A stretch of 64,000 bases of DNA from contig CAZFSM010000020.1 of NCBI GenBank assembly GCA_964521625.1, positions 8,047 through 72,046 of the forward strand, in the 5' to 3' direction. The DNA comes from UBA1444 sp964521625. Its GTDB lineage: Bacteria > Bacillota > Negativicutes > UBA1444. Below are positions 26,251 to 35,162 of this stretch, one piece after another. Below the pieces are notes generated by a model. It saw only the letters and a list, made by a program, of their open reading frames with translations. It ran no database searches and was not told where the DNA came from. The position numbers and the translations under genes are program-made. Within the stretch, counting starts at the first letter, position 1. Each line of letters starts with the position of its first letter.

Positions 26251-27422
26251 TGGCGATTCACAAATCCTACGAAGAAATCAACGCCAAGATCCGCGCCGGT
26301 CAGGCCGTAGTCGTCACCGCAGAGGAAATCATCCCGATGGTGGCCGAACAAGGGGCGGAAAAAGTCGCACAGACCGTCGATGTGGTCACGACCGCAACCT
26401 TCGGCCCGATGTGCTCTTCCGGCGTGTTTTTGAATTTCGGCCACAGCGACCCGCCGATCCGGATGAAAAAGGTCTGGCTGAACGGCGTGTCGGCCTATGC
26501 GGGCCTGGCAGCCGTCGACGCCTATCTGGGCGCAACCGAAGAAGCCGAAGACCGCGAACCGGGCCAAACCTACGGCGGCGCGCATGTCATCCAGGAATTG
26601 CTGGAAGGCCGCTCCGTCCATCTGGAAGCGGTCGGCACCGGTACCGACTGCTATCCGCTGCGCGAATGGGAAAGCGACATCACGCTGGCCGAGATCAACG
26701 AGGCGATTCTGTTCAACCCGCGCAACGCTTACCAAAATTACGCGGCAGCCATCAATTCTTCGGCGGAAACGCTGTACACTTACATGGGCGTGTTGCTGCC
26801 GAACCTGGCCAACGTGACCTACTCCACCTCCGGCGCGCTCAGCCCACTGCTCAACGATCCCGAGTACCGCACGATCGGCCTGGGTACGCGGATTTTCCTC
26901 GGCGGCGCGGTCGGCTATGTCGCCGGCCACGGCACCCAGCACAATTCAGCCCGCGAGCGCCTGCCCAACGGCGTGCCGCTCGGCGGCGCCGCCACGCTCA
27001 GTGTGACCGGCAACCTCAAAGAAATGAGCCCGGACTATATCCAGGCCGCTGTCTATGAAAAATATGGCGTCAGCCTATTTGTCGGCATTGGCGTGCCGAT
27101 GCCGGTACTGGACGCCGACATGGTCCGCTGCCTGGCTGTCAGCGATTCCGACATTTACACAGGTTTGGTCGATTACGGCGTAGCCCGCCGCTCCCGGCCA
27201 GTGCTGGCCAAAGTCAGCTATGCGGAGCTGAAATCCGGCCAGATCGAGCTAAACGGCCGCCGCATCCCTACCGCGCCGCTGTCTAGCATGCGCAAGGCCC
27301 GCCAGATCGCCGCCCGACTCGGCGAATGGGTCCGCTCCGGCCAGTTCCTGTTGCAGGAACCGGCGGAAAGACTGCCGCTCGGCAAGTCGCTGACCTCACT
27401 GAACGCCAAGGGAGGCTGCTAA
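26250..27422 (+). CDS. Homocysteine biosynthesis protein (DUF39/HcyBio)
   Basis: The 390-residue protein begins MAIHKSYEEINAKIRAG and shows the DUF39 cysteines: Cys55 in TATFGPMCSSGVF and Cys134 in GTGTDCYPLREWE. In methanogens such proteins, with a NIL-ferredoxin partner, make homocysteine from aspartate semialdehyde with sulfide (L-aspartate semialdehyde sulfurtransferase). The neighbouring NIL-ferredoxin gene supports the same pathway here, a route to methionine that avoids O-acylhomoserine. It overlaps the double-ACT gene by one base. Confidence 0.88.
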   Translation: MAIHKSYEEINAKIRAGQAVVVTAEEIIPMVAEQGAEKVAQTVDVVTTATFGPMCSSGVFLNFGHSDPPIRMKKVWLNGVSAYAGLAAVDAYLGATEEAEDREPGQTYGGAHVIQELLEGRSVHLEAVGTGTDCYPLREWESDITLAEINEAILFNPRNAYQNYAAAINSSAETLYTYMGVLLPNLANVTYSTSGALSPLLNDPEYRTIGLGTRIFLGGAVGYVAGHGTQHNSARERLPNGVPLGGAATLSVTGNLKEMSPDYIQAAVYEKYGVSLFVGIGVPMPVLDADMVRCLAVSDSDIYTGLVDYGVARRSRPVLAKVSYAELKSGQIELNGRRIPTAPLSSMRKARQIAARLGEWVRSGQFLLQEPAERLPLGKSLTSLNAKGGC

Positions 27423-27424
27423 CG

Positions 27425-27832
27425 ATGCGCTGTCGCTTTACAATCAAATTCCCGCCGGAGAGCTCCCAGATACCGCTGACCTATCACCTGATCAAAGATT
27501 ACGACTTCATGGTCAACATCCTGCGCGCCACGATCAGCGGCGAGCAGGAAGGACGACTGCTGATGGAGGTCGAGGCCGAGCCGGACAAGTTGGAGCAGGG
27601 GCTGGCTTTCTTAAAATCCCACAATGTGACGATCATCCCGCTGAACCAGCAAATTACGGTCGAACAGGACCGCTGCATCCACTGCGGCGCCTGCACCGCC
27701 GTCTGTCTTTCCGGCGCACTGTCGCTGGACCGCGACAATTGGCAGCTGGTGTTCGACTCGGAAAAATGCGTGATGTGCGGCCTCTGCGTCTCCGCCTGCC
27801 CGCTGCGGTTGATCCGGGCCGAGTTCAAATAG
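27425..27832 (+). CDS. NIL-domain ferredoxin, partner of the DUF39 protein
   Basis: The start is the ATG at 27425, two bases after the DUF39 stop (the frame stays open upstream). 135 residues: an N-terminal NIL domain (FTIKFPPESSQIPLTYHLIK), then two [4Fe-4S] motifs, CIHCGACTAVC and CVMCGLCVSACP. It supplies electrons or sulfur-handling to the DUF39 enzyme in reductive homocysteine formation; genes for the two are commonly fused or adjacent in archaea and anaerobic bacteria. Its stop codon lies 3 bases before the UPF0280 start. Confidence 0.9.
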   Translation: MRCRFTIKFPPESSQIPLTYHLIKDYDFMVNILRATISGEQEGRLLMEVEAEPDKLEQGLAFLKSHNVTIIPLNQQITVEQDRCIHCGACTAVCLSGALSLDRDNWQLVFDSEKCVMCGLCVSACPLRLIRAEFK

Positions 27833-27835
27833 ACC

Positions 27836-28582
27836 ATGCCGTATGAACCGCGAACCTACCGAAAGCAATCCGCCCGCAGCGGCCTGACCTACTTCTCGGC
27901 TTCCTGGTTGGAAACCGACCTGTGGATCGGCGTCGATTCGGGTGCTTTTTTTGCCGAACTGCCGGAGCAGGTCCGCCAAGAGATCATTTTGCTGCGGCAG
28001 CAGCTGAACCGCTACATTATTGACCAACCGGAATTTCTGCATAGCTTTAGCCCGGTGCCGCTGCTGCCCTCCGCGCCGGAAATCGCCCGCCTGATGGCGG
28101 CTGCGGCAGCGCCGGCCGGGGTCGGCCCGATGGCTGCGGTAGCAGGCGCGTTCGCCGAAACGATCGGCAAGTCGCTGGCCTGCCGTAGCGCTGCCCGCGA
28201 AATCATCGTGGAGAACGGTGGCGACATTTATCTGCACACGCAGACCGAAGCCCTGGTCGGCATCTATGCCGGCGACTCGCCGCTATCGCAGCAGCTGTCC
28301 TTGCGCATCCCGCCCGGACAGATGCCGCTCGGCGTCTGTACCTCCGCTGGCACGGTTGGCCCGTCGGTCAGTCTGGGCAAGACCGATGCCACCGTCACGC
28401 TGGCCGCCTCCGCCGCCCTGGCTGACGCCTATGCCAGCACGCTCGGCAACCTGGTCCAGACCGCCGATGACATCGCCGCTGCGCTCACCGTCGCACCGTC
28501 GCTGCCTGGCCTGCTCGGCTGTGTCATCATCTTCGACGACAAACTGGGCGCCTGGGGCCAGGTCGAGCTGGCCCCGCGATAG
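27836..28582 (+). CDS. UPF0280 family protein
   Basis: A 248-residue protein starting MPYEPRTYRK. It contains 'VGPMAAVAGAFAETIGKSL', IVENGGDIYLH and TSAGTVGPSVSLGKTDA. UPF0280 proteins are distantly related to ApbE/flavin-transferase folds and co-occur with the DUF39 and NIL-ferredoxin genes in methanogens and anaerobic Firmicutes. A role in maturing or supporting the homocysteine-forming system is inference; the catalytic activity is unknown. It is the last gene of the operon starting at paaK. Confidence 0.88.
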   Translation: MPYEPRTYRKQSARSGLTYFSASWLETDLWIGVDSGAFFAELPEQVRQEIILLRQQLNRYIIDQPEFLHSFSPVPLLPSAPEIARLMAAAAAPAGVGPMAAVAGAFAETIGKSLACRSAAREIIVENGGDIYLHTQTEALVGIYAGDSPLSQQLSLRIPPGQMPLGVCTSAGTVGPSVSLGKTDATVTLAASAALADAYASTLGNLVQTADDIAAALTVAPSLPGLLGCVIIFDDKLGAWGQVELAPR

Positions 28583-28611
28583 TTGAAAATTTTTCTCCAC
28601 TGCGTTATAAT
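28583..28611 (+). promoter_or_regulatory. Sigma-70 promoter of the Tau/Ssu-type ABC operon
   Basis: TTGAAA (28583-28588), a 17-base spacer and a perfect TATAAT (28606-28611), beginning next to the UPF0280 stop. The RNA would start near 28618. Confidence 0.75.
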
Positions 28612-28617
28612 GTTCAC

Positions 28618-28747
28618 ATAATCGACGCCTGAGGAACAGGGCCTGGGCCTGACGCCAAGGGATGTGCATTATGACGCGAACGATCCTTGTTCTGTCATGA
28701 GGTTCATCTGCTCTGCGCTGCCTGCGCGGAGCTTATTTTTTTATTAC
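28618..28747 (+). promoter_or_regulatory. Structured leader with terminator, riboswitch candidate
   Basis: Between the promoter and the ABC permease lies a leader of about 150 bases. GGAACAGGG (about 28633) can pair with CCTTGTTCT (about 28684) across a 40-base region, and a hairpin GCTCTGCGC/GCGCGGAGC, followed by TTATTTTTTTATT, forms a good terminator (28710-28743). This promoter-aptamer-terminator order is that of a transcriptional riboswitch. I compared it with consensus features of SAM, TPP, guanidine, SAH, lysine, glycine, ZTP and THF classes and found no match, so I do not name a ligand. It is distinct from the lysine riboswitch at 49092. Confidence 0.5.
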
Positions 28748-28772
28748 GACCGGGAGGAGCTGCACTGCAAGC

Positions 28773-29552
28773 ATGAGATTCAAAACCGATGCGCTCAAAG
28801 GGTTCTATATTCCCGCCGCGGTCTTTCTCCTCTGGGTAGTCGGCTCGCAGTTTTCACTCTGGAACAGCTATATTATCCCGCCGCCGGGCGAAGTGGCCGC
28901 CGCATTCTGGCAAATCATCAGCGACGGCAGTTTGGCCCGTCATCTGTTTGTCAGCTTCAACCGCGTTTTCATTGGCTTTCTGGCCGCGCTTTGCCTCGCC
29001 TTTCCTCTCGCGGTCCTGCTTGGCATGTTCAAACCGCTGTCCGCTTATTTTGATATCACATTGGAAGCGCTGCGTCATATTCCGCCGCTAGCAACCATTC
29101 CGATCCTGATCCTCTGGTTTGGCATCGGCGAACTGCCCAAGCTGTTGATTGTGGTGATGGCGACGTTTTTTCCGATTTTTTTCAATACGTTGCACGGCGT
29201 AGCCAGCTGCGACAATAAATTGATCGAAGTGGCCCGCTCTTTTGGCATGAACCGGCGTCAGACTTTTCGCCGGGTCGTGCTGCCATCTGCCATGCCTGCC
29301 GTTCTTGTCGGCATGCGGCTCGGACTCGGCTACAGCTGGCGGGCGCTGGTCGGCGCCGAACTGATCGCCGCCTCGTCCGGCATCGGCTATATGATTCTGG
29401 ACGCGGAGCAGCTGTCCCGACCGGACCTTGTCATCATCGGCATTCTTACGATCGGCATCATGGGTACGCTGATTGATCTGGTGTTTTTCGCCCTGACCCA
29501 AAAACTGATTCCCTGGAAAGTAGGTGAAGACGCGAATTATGGCCGGGGTTAA
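28773..29552 (+). CDS. ABC transporter permease, TauC/SsuC type
   Basis: 259 residues with about six membrane segments. The typical EAA-like loop reads 'EVARSFGMNRRQTFRRVVLPSAMP', and WRALVGAELIAASSGIGYMI is a TauC/SsuC/NrtB mark. With the ATPase and lipoprotein that follow, it forms an importer of the nitrate/sulfonate/taurine type. The substrate is not fixed by sequence; aliphatic sulfonates, thiamine precursors or related compounds are all possible. The start ATG at 28773 lies 13 bases after GGGAGGAG. Confidence 0.92.
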   Translation: MRFKTDALKGFYIPAAVFLLWVVGSQFSLWNSYIIPPPGEVAAAFWQIISDGSLARHLFVSFNRVFIGFLAALCLAFPLAVLLGMFKPLSAYFDITLEALRHIPPLATIPILILWFGIGELPKLLIVVMATFFPIFFNTLHGVASCDNKLIEVARSFGMNRRQTFRRVVLPSAMPAVLVGMRLGLGYSWRALVGAELIAASSGIGYMILDAEQLSRPDLVIIGILTIGIMGTLIDLVFFALTQKLIPWKVGEDANYGRG

Positions 29553-30276
29553 ACTGGAACAGCTTTCACGCCACTATATCGTGTCGGACCAGCGGCTGGA
29601 GGCGGTAAACAAAGTCAGTACCACCATCGCCCCCGGCAGCTTCACCGTGATCGTCGGTCGCAGCGGCTGCGGCAAAACGACCTTGCTGCGCCTGCTGAGC
29701 GGCTTGGAACAAAAAACATCCGGCCAGATCCACTGGCTTGACAGCAAAACCGGCAGCGATAACCCCAAAGTAGGCATCGTGTTTCAGGAGCCGCGCCTGA
29801 TGCCCTGGCTCACAGTCTTTGAAAATATGGCCTTTGCCCTGGACCAGGCTGCGAATCCGGCGGCGACCGAACAACGGGTCTCTGCTACTTTGGATCAGCT
29901 GGGCTTGTCGGCCTTCCGCGACGCTTATCCGTCCCAACTTTCCGGCGGCATGGCCCAGCGAGTTTCGCTTGGTCGCACGCTGTGCTACAACCCGGACCCG
30001 ATTCTGATGGATGAACCGTTTGGCGCGCTGGATTATTTCACCCGCAAAAAACTGCAGCGGGAAATCGTCGACTTGTTCCTGACCGAGCAAAAAACGATCG
30101 TGTTTGTCACCCATGATGTCAGTGAAGCAGTGTACCTGGGTCAGAAGATATTGGTCATGGAAGCCGGTCGGCTGATTCGCGAATTGTCGGTCGACCTGCC
30201 CTATCCGCGCCAGGTAGCCGATCCGGCCTTTCTGCAATATCAGCAGGAAATTCTTGACTCGCTGGGCGGAGTATAG
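29539..30276 (+). CDS. ABC transporter ATP-binding protein, TauB/SsuB type
   Basis: The ATG at 29539 (MAGVKLEQLS) overlaps the end of the permease gene by 14 bases; AGGTGA lies 11 bases upstream. Walker A is GRSGCGKTT, Q-loop VFQEPRLMPW, signature LSGGMAQRVSLGR, Walker B ILMDEPFGALD, then FVTHDVSEAV. Length (245 residues) is typical. It energises the TauC/SsuC-type importer on the cytosolic side. Confidence 0.94.
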   Translation: MAGVKLEQLSRHYIVSDQRLEAVNKVSTTIAPGSFTVIVGRSGCGKTTLLRLLSGLEQKTSGQIHWLDSKTGSDNPKVGIVFQEPRLMPWLTVFENMAFALDQAANPAATEQRVSATLDQLGLSAFRDAYPSQLSGGMAQRVSLGRTLCYNPDPILMDEPFGALDYFTRKKLQREIVDLFLTEQKTIVFVTHDVSEAVYLGQKILVMEAGRLIRELSVDLPYPRQVADPAFLQYQQEILDSLGGV

Positions 30277-30304
30277 TACTAAAAAAACATCGGGAGGTCT
30301 TACG

Positions 30305-31288
30305 ATGAAAAATTCAACCAAACGGATCAGCAGCCTTCTGGTACTGGGAGTCATGCTGCTTGCTACCGGTTGCGGCGCCCCGGCAAAACCGGCGGCGACA
30401 ACCACGCCTGCCGCAACGCCGCCCAAAGCCATCAGCCTGACATACGTGAAAGCGCCGCTAAATATCCCCTCGATCCTGGAAAAGAAGCAAACGGTGTTTG
30501 AGAAAGAGTTTGAGAAAGACAAAATCGCTGTCCAGTATTCGGAAATAACCGTCGGCTCCAAGCAAACCGAAGCGATGGCAGCCGGTTCGCTCGACTTCGC
30601 CCACGCACTGGGCGGCACTTCGGCGATTTTGGCAGCAGCCAACGGGGTCGACCTGAAGGTCGTCGGCATTTACAGCCGGGCCCCCAAAGCATTTGTCATC
30701 CTGACCAAAGGCGATGCGATCAAAAGTGTCGCCGACCTGAAAGGCAAAAAAGTTGCCGGACCGAAAGGCACGATCCTGCATCAATTGATCTTGGCCGCCC
30801 TGGCCAAGAATGGGCTGAAGCCGGATGACATTGAGTTCGTTTCGCTCGACCTGCCCAGTTCGACCGCAGCCCTGATTAACGGCAGCGTCGCCGCAGCATT
30901 GTCAGCCGGTCCAGATGCGATTCGCGCCGAAAAGGCGGGCGCCCGGATTTTGACCACTGGCGAAGGCCTGGTGGAAGCAACCATCGTCACTGCTGTGCGC
31001 GGCGAGTTTTTGCAGAAATATCCCGAACTGGTCAAGCGGTTCCTGACAGCGCACCTTGCTACTGTCGATTCGATCAAAGCCAATCCCGAACAGGCGCTGG
31101 CCCTGACTGCGACTGAGACCGGTCTGCCGCTGGAGGCGGTAAAGCAGATGTACCCGATGTATGATTTTGACCCCACGATCAAAGCGTCCGACATCGAAGA
31201 ACTGAAGCGGACCCAGGATTTCCTGATCCAAAACGGGTTGCTGAAAAAGAGCATCGAAATCGAAAAACTGATTGCGCCGCTGAAATAG
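30305..31288 (+). CDS. ABC transporter substrate-binding lipoprotein, NMT1/TauA-like
   Basis: The start at the ATG at 30305 (MKNSTKRISS) is preceded by CGGGAGGTCTTACG; it gives a 327-residue lipoprotein with the lipobox LLATGC. The mature part has the periplasmic-binding pattern of the SsuA/TauA/ThiY group: GSKQTEAMAAGSLDFAHALG and 'AVRGEFLQKYPELVKRFL'. It captures the substrate outside the membrane for the preceding permease and ATPase. The genuine substrate is unknown. Confidence 0.9.
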   Translation: MKNSTKRISSLLVLGVMLLATGCGAPAKPAATTTPAATPPKAISLTYVKAPLNIPSILEKKQTVFEKEFEKDKIAVQYSEITVGSKQTEAMAAGSLDFAHALGGTSAILAAANGVDLKVVGIYSRAPKAFVILTKGDAIKSVADLKGKKVAGPKGTILHQLILAALAKNGLKPDDIEFVSLDLPSSTAALINGSVAAALSAGPDAIRAEKAGARILTTGEGLVEATIVTAVRGEFLQKYPELVKRFLTAHLATVDSIKANPEQALALTATETGLPLEAVKQMYPMYDFDPTIKASDIEELKRTQDFLIQNGLLKKSIEIEKLIAPLK

Positions 31289-31363
31289 CGAACACGACAC
31301 AACTATACACATATCAACAGGGGGCTGTGGATAACTTTCATCAAGTATCCGCAAAACAAAAAC

Positions 31364-31402
31364 AAAAACCCCGCTATCGATAAAATCGATAGCGGGGTTT
31401 TT
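31364..31402. terminator. Bidirectional terminator
   Basis: AAAAACCCCGCTATCGAT and ATCGATAGCGGGGTTTTT form an 18-pair stem around AAA, with A- and T-tracts on either side. It serves the plus-strand ABC operon and the convergent minus-strand gene that ends at 31421. Confidence 0.9.
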
Positions 31403-31420
31403 GTACTCAGCGCTGTACTG

Positions 31421-32941
31421 CTAAAACCAGGTCCCGTTCAGGATATCTTTTGCGTCCCTGGTCATCGGGATCACATCTTCCCGGTTGATGTACTTCACGT
31501 CAAACTTGCGGTTCAGGGCAGCAAAATGCCGCACGCCAAACGCGATCTTCTGCAAGTAAGAGTAAGCGCCAATCGCGCCGGCAGACATTTTGGCCGCTTC
31601 CGCGCCGTAAATACTGCGCAATTCCGGCAGATGCCGGAACAGGGCTTCCCGGGTTGCGCCAAACCGTTCCAAATGTTTAGGAACCGTGCCGCTTGCCAGC
31701 AACTGTCCCACTTTTTCGCCGACCATCGCCGCAGCCATCGTAGCCCGGCAGAGGCCAACCAATTTTACGTAGGGGGCCCCAATGGCCAGGGCTTTAAACA
31801 CCTGGTCTTCACTGCTAATGCCGCCGGTAATCGCAATGTCCGGCAGGACCAGGCCGGCGCGCTCCAGTCGCCCGCAAATTTCGGCCAAAGCGCTCTCGAT
31901 ACATACCGCAGGCAGGCCCCATTCGTTCATCATCTTGCTCGGGCTATAGCCGGAACCGCCACCCGCCCCGTCAAAGGTGACCAGGTCCACCTCCAGCACG
32001 GCGGCAAGACGCAGAACTTCTTCCAGGTCACGGCGGTCAAAGCCGGCCATTTTGAAGTAGACATTCTTCAGCCCCAGCGCCCGCAGCGATGTTATCCGCT
32101 GTCGCAGCGATTCTTCCGTCCACATCGGCAGACGGGAATAGCTCCAGAACTCTGGGCAAGCCTGCTTTTCATACAGCTTGACGATTTCAGGATCTTCCGG
32201 GTCCGGCTGTACGATCATGCCCTTCTGCTTTTTCGCCAAGGCTTCCTGTAAAGAGCCGATCCGCACGGCCGGCTGCGTGCCCTTGGCCGACTGGCCGAAT
32301 TTAAACTCAATCGCCGTAAATCCGCACTCCGTAATGGCATATTCCGCCAGACCCATCGCCAGGTCTTCCAGATTGCACTGGAGCACGATCTGCCCACAAC
32401 CTCGGTCATAGCGGCTGAACGCGGCTTTCATCTCTTTCAGCATCGCAAACCGGACGATTTTTCCCTGGGCGTCCAGTTGCAGGGCCGGGTCTTTACCAGG
32501 AGCGCTCTCGCCAATCACGCAGCAGACACCGGCCATAGCGGCAGCGGAAAAATAGTCCTTCCAGTTCAGTTTAATCACTGCCGGCAGGATAAGCGGCATG
32601 TTCAACTTAACGGGATTGCTGCGGCCAATGCTGGTGGCAAGACCGACACCATAAATCGTGGCCTGCTCGCAGTCGGCGGGGCAGCCGACTGCGCCAAAGG
32701 CGCGGCCATTGATATTGAAATGGGAATAGTCGATCGGATAGTCTTTTTCCCCTGCCACCTGATTGTTGCCGGTGTTGGTCGGATAGACGATCGATTTGCC
32801 GAGCACGGCAGACAAGCCGATTTCACAAGTACCCAGGCAGTCAGCCGAACATAATGAGCACATCCCGGAGCAGGGAGTGCTTTTGTCGCTGCGCATCCGA
32901 GTATCATTGAATGCAGAGGCCAGGTTCGGACTATATGTCAT
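31421..32941 (-). CDS. Glutamate-synthase-like FMN/FeS protein
   Basis: The start is the ATG at 32941 (MTYSPNLAS), six bases after AAGAAGGG. The 506-residue protein resembles the FMN-binding central domain of GltB and its stand-alone archaeal-type relatives. A cysteine cluster (CSGMCSLCSADCLGTC, about residues 24-40) precedes the fold; VTFDGAGGGSGYSPS and 'IAITGGISSEDQVFKALAIGA' are FMN-phosphate motifs. Stand-alone members are involved in glutamate synthesis or unknown FMN redox reactions. No NADPH or glutaminase subunit lies next to it, so the reaction is uncertain. Confidence 0.78.
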   Translation of the reverse strand: MTYSPNLASAFNDTRMRSDKSTPCSGMCSLCSADCLGTCEIGLSAVLGKSIVYPTNTGNNQVAGEKDYPIDYSHFNINGRAFGAVGCPADCEQATIYGVGLATSIGRSNPVKLNMPLILPAVIKLNWKDYFSAAAMAGVCCVIGESAPGKDPALQLDAQGKIVRFAMLKEMKAAFSRYDRGCGQIVLQCNLEDLAMGLAEYAITECGFTAIEFKFGQSAKGTQPAVRIGSLQEALAKKQKGMIVQPDPEDPEIVKLYEKQACPEFWSYSRLPMWTEESLRQRITSLRALGLKNVYFKMAGFDRRDLEEVLRLAAVLEVDLVTFDGAGGGSGYSPSKMMNEWGLPAVCIESALAEICGRLERAGLVLPDIAITGGISSEDQVFKALAIGAPYVKLVGLCRATMAAAMVGEKVGQLLASGTVPKHLERFGATREALFRHLPELRSIYGAEAAKMSAGAIGAYSYLQKIAFGVRHFAALNRKFDVKYINREDVIPMTRDAKDILNGTWF

Positions 32942-33103
32942 TATTATCCCTTCTTTCGCTTGTATTTCTGCTGCGCTTTGCTTCACAAAATCGCCTGCCG
33001 GTCATCACATACTCCTAGTCTTTTCGATTAAACCATAAAATAATCCTTGTTTGCGCCTGTTGCCTTATCTTTCCAAAGAAAAAATAACACTTGAAAATAT
33101 CGC

Positions 33104-33138
33104 AAAAAAAGACGATGTCGTTTTAATCGACACCGTCG
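33104..33138 (-). terminator. Terminator after the DUF401 gene
   Basis: GACGATGTCG pairs with CGACACCGTC (one mismatch) around TTTTAAT; on the minus strand seven T follow. It lies 30 bases after the DUF401 stop and before the FMN gene. Confidence 0.8.
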
Positions 33139-33170
33139 CTTGATGACCTCACAGCAATTCGCCCAGGGAA

Positions 33171-34376
33171 TTATTGCAACAAGAATAGCACGAAGCTATA
33201 GCCTGAGATAATCACCATAAACAGGACCATGACCGGGATCGTCCGTTTGACCAGGTCCAGGAACGAGGTTTCAAATCGTTCGGTAACGATTGCCAGGCAG
33301 ATATGCGCCGGCGAAACCTGCATCGCGATATAGATCATGCACATTAGCAGGACCAACAAAGCGACGCCGCCGCCGGGAATCGCGGCAAATGCCAACGGAA
33401 TCCCCAGTGCGATGATCGCGGTCGCACCGGCAATGATCGTTCCAACCAAAAAAACCAGCGAAAACACGACAACCGTCGGCACAGGCAAAACGGCAAATAC
33501 TGCTGGCAACCGGTCGATTACGCCGGTATAGGTCAGAACATCTTTAAACATCATGACAACAACCGTGCTCAGGATCAGTTTTGATTCAAACGCACTGATA
33601 AACATCGGCCGCACTTCTTGCCAGGAGAACTTGTCCACGACAAAGTTGAGCACTATGATCATCGCCACCGCAATATGCACCTGGATCTTGAACGCCAGGA
33701 TAATTACGATGGTCACCAAAATCGTCCAGATACTGCGGACCAGATTATTCAGGTCGCGAATTTTGTTTTCCGAGTTCGGCAGCCCTGTTTCTACCGGGAT
33801 CTTCCGCACATATAAAAAGTAGCCCAATAAAAATAAGACCAGCGCCATGGGCAGCATGCTCAGCACAAACGCTGTCATATCGACGCCCGACAACTGCAGC
33901 GCCAGAATGATCGACGCATACGTCGGCAAAAAAGCTTCCGAGATATGGCGATAGTAACTGGTGATAAACGTCTTATCTTCTTTGCTGATATAATCGCCGC
34001 CAGCATTATCGACAATCGGGCAGGCGATCAGAACCGCTCCCGCCGACGGCAGCAACCCGATAATGAACGGCGCCATCATCGCGTTCACACGGCGGCTGTT
34101 AAAAATCCCGCTTAATGACATCTCGGCCAGGACCAATTGCTCTCTTTTTTCCAGCATTCGCTGCAAAAACGTAATCGAATAGAACGCCAGAACCAAGCTG
34201 ATGGTCACTGGGCTAATGCTCGAGGCGCCGATGATTTTTAAGGTCTGCAAAATTCCGATGTCATAGAGGATGCTTGTGCCGGCAATTCCCGCGGCAATCG
34301 ACACATACAGCGGTTTTTTCAGCTTTATGACTGCGATGATCAAACAGAATACCGCCAACAGTTTTAACAAGTCCAT
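33171..34376 (-). CDS. DUF401 family membrane protein
   Basis: A 401-residue protein with about ten membrane segments. AVIKLKKPLYVSIAAGI at the N-terminus, IIGLLPSAGAVLIACPIVDNAGGDY, 'FITSYYRHISEAFLPTYASIILA' and AMQVSPAHICLAI are the pattern of DUF401, a permease-like family of unknown substrate. It stands alone between terminators. No gene nearby gives a pathway link. Confidence 0.85.
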   Translation of the reverse strand: MDLLKLLAVFCLIIAVIKLKKPLYVSIAAGIAGTSILYDIGILQTLKIIGASSISPVTISLVLAFYSITFLQRMLEKREQLVLAEMSLSGIFNSRRVNAMMAPFIIGLLPSAGAVLIACPIVDNAGGDYISKEDKTFITSYYRHISEAFLPTYASIILALQLSGVDMTAFVLSMLPMALVLFLLGYFLYVRKIPVETGLPNSENKIRDLNNLVRSIWTILVTIVIILAFKIQVHIAVAMIIVLNFVVDKFSWQEVRPMFISAFESKLILSTVVVMMFKDVLTYTGVIDRLPAVFAVLPVPTVVVFSLVFLVGTIIAGATAIIALGIPLAFAAIPGGGVALLVLLMCMIYIAMQVSPAHICLAIVTERFETSFLDLVKRTIPVMVLFMVIISGYSFVLFLLQ

Positions 34377-34553
34377 TATTTCGCCCCTCCCATTTTTTCC
34401 GGCGCTGCTACTTTTGCATTATATCAACAATTGCGCTTTTCGTGCTGGTTGGCTTAAGATATTTATTTATTTTCCATTCCAAGAAGTATAAAATGAACCT
34501 TGAACAGCAACCCGGCCTTCAGAGGCAAAATCACGGTTGCAGGAGTTGAAGAA

Positions 34554-35162
34554 ATGAAACGAATCGGCTGCCTATTCCTATTACTGTGCCTGTGCATTCT
34601 GCCCATTCTGACTACGCCCGGTGAAGCTGCCGACCGGCCGCCACTGTCAGGTTATTTTCCGGTTGCACAAAACTCTGTCTGGGAGTTTGCTGGCGAAGGA
34701 ATCGAATTTGCCGCATTTTCCAGGCGCGTCGAACACCTGCGGGGTGATCGCGTGCAGATGTCCCAGTGGAACGGCGCCACCCGGCTAATGATGATCTTTC
34801 AGGTCTCCGCCAGCGCTGTAACCCAGACTTTTTCCCAGGAAGAGGTTTATGACAATCCGCAAATGTTCAACAAACCGGCCAATAAGGCCACTATCATTCT
34901 CAAGGAACCGCTGGTCGTCGGCGCAGTTTGGCAAAACGCACTGGACCGCCGGGAAATCTTGTCTGTCAGCCGCAAACTCAAACTGCCAGCTGGCGTCTTT
35001 GACAATGTGCTGGTCGTGAAAATAGTCAGCACGGCCAAAGAAACCGCTGATGACGGCTATACGCTGGAATACTATGCGCCGGGCGCCGGTCTGGTCATGC
35101 AGGAGTATTATGGCGCCAATAATTTTAAAGTGGTATCGAAATTGAAGTCATTCAGTAAATAA
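34554..35162 (+). CDS. Secreted protein of unknown function
   Basis: The start is the ATG at 34554, eight bases after GCAGGAG; the frame is open upstream but without ribosome binding site. 202 residues with a signal peptide (residues 4-25, ending GEAA-DRP). The mature part has 'YFPVAQNSVWEFAGEGIEF' and 'KLPAGVFDNVLVVKI' with Trp-rich strands, the sort of exported beta-rich fold often annotated as 'DUF' lipid or surface protein, but I give no family. It is followed by the monooxygenase-like gene with a 98-base gap. Confidence 0.6.
   Translation: MKRIGCLFLLLCLCILPILTTPGEAADRPPLSGYFPVAQNSVWEFAGEGIEFAAFSRRVEHLRGDRVQMSQWNGATRLMMIFQVSASAVTQTFSQEEVYDNPQMFNKPANKATIILKEPLVVGAVWQNALDRREILSVSRKLKLPAGVFDNVLVVKIVSTAKETADDGYTLEYYAPGAGLVMQEYYGANNFKVVSKLKSFSK

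Noticed and set aside
28618..28747. Naming the leader as a SAM, TPP or guanidine riboswitch
   Set aside because: None of their core motifs can be aligned; only a promoter, a long-range pairing and a terminator are supported.
29566..30669. A 367-codon minus-strand open frame over the ABC ATPase and binding-protein genes
   Set aside because: It is fully antisense to two complete genes of a known system and gives a low-complexity peptide.
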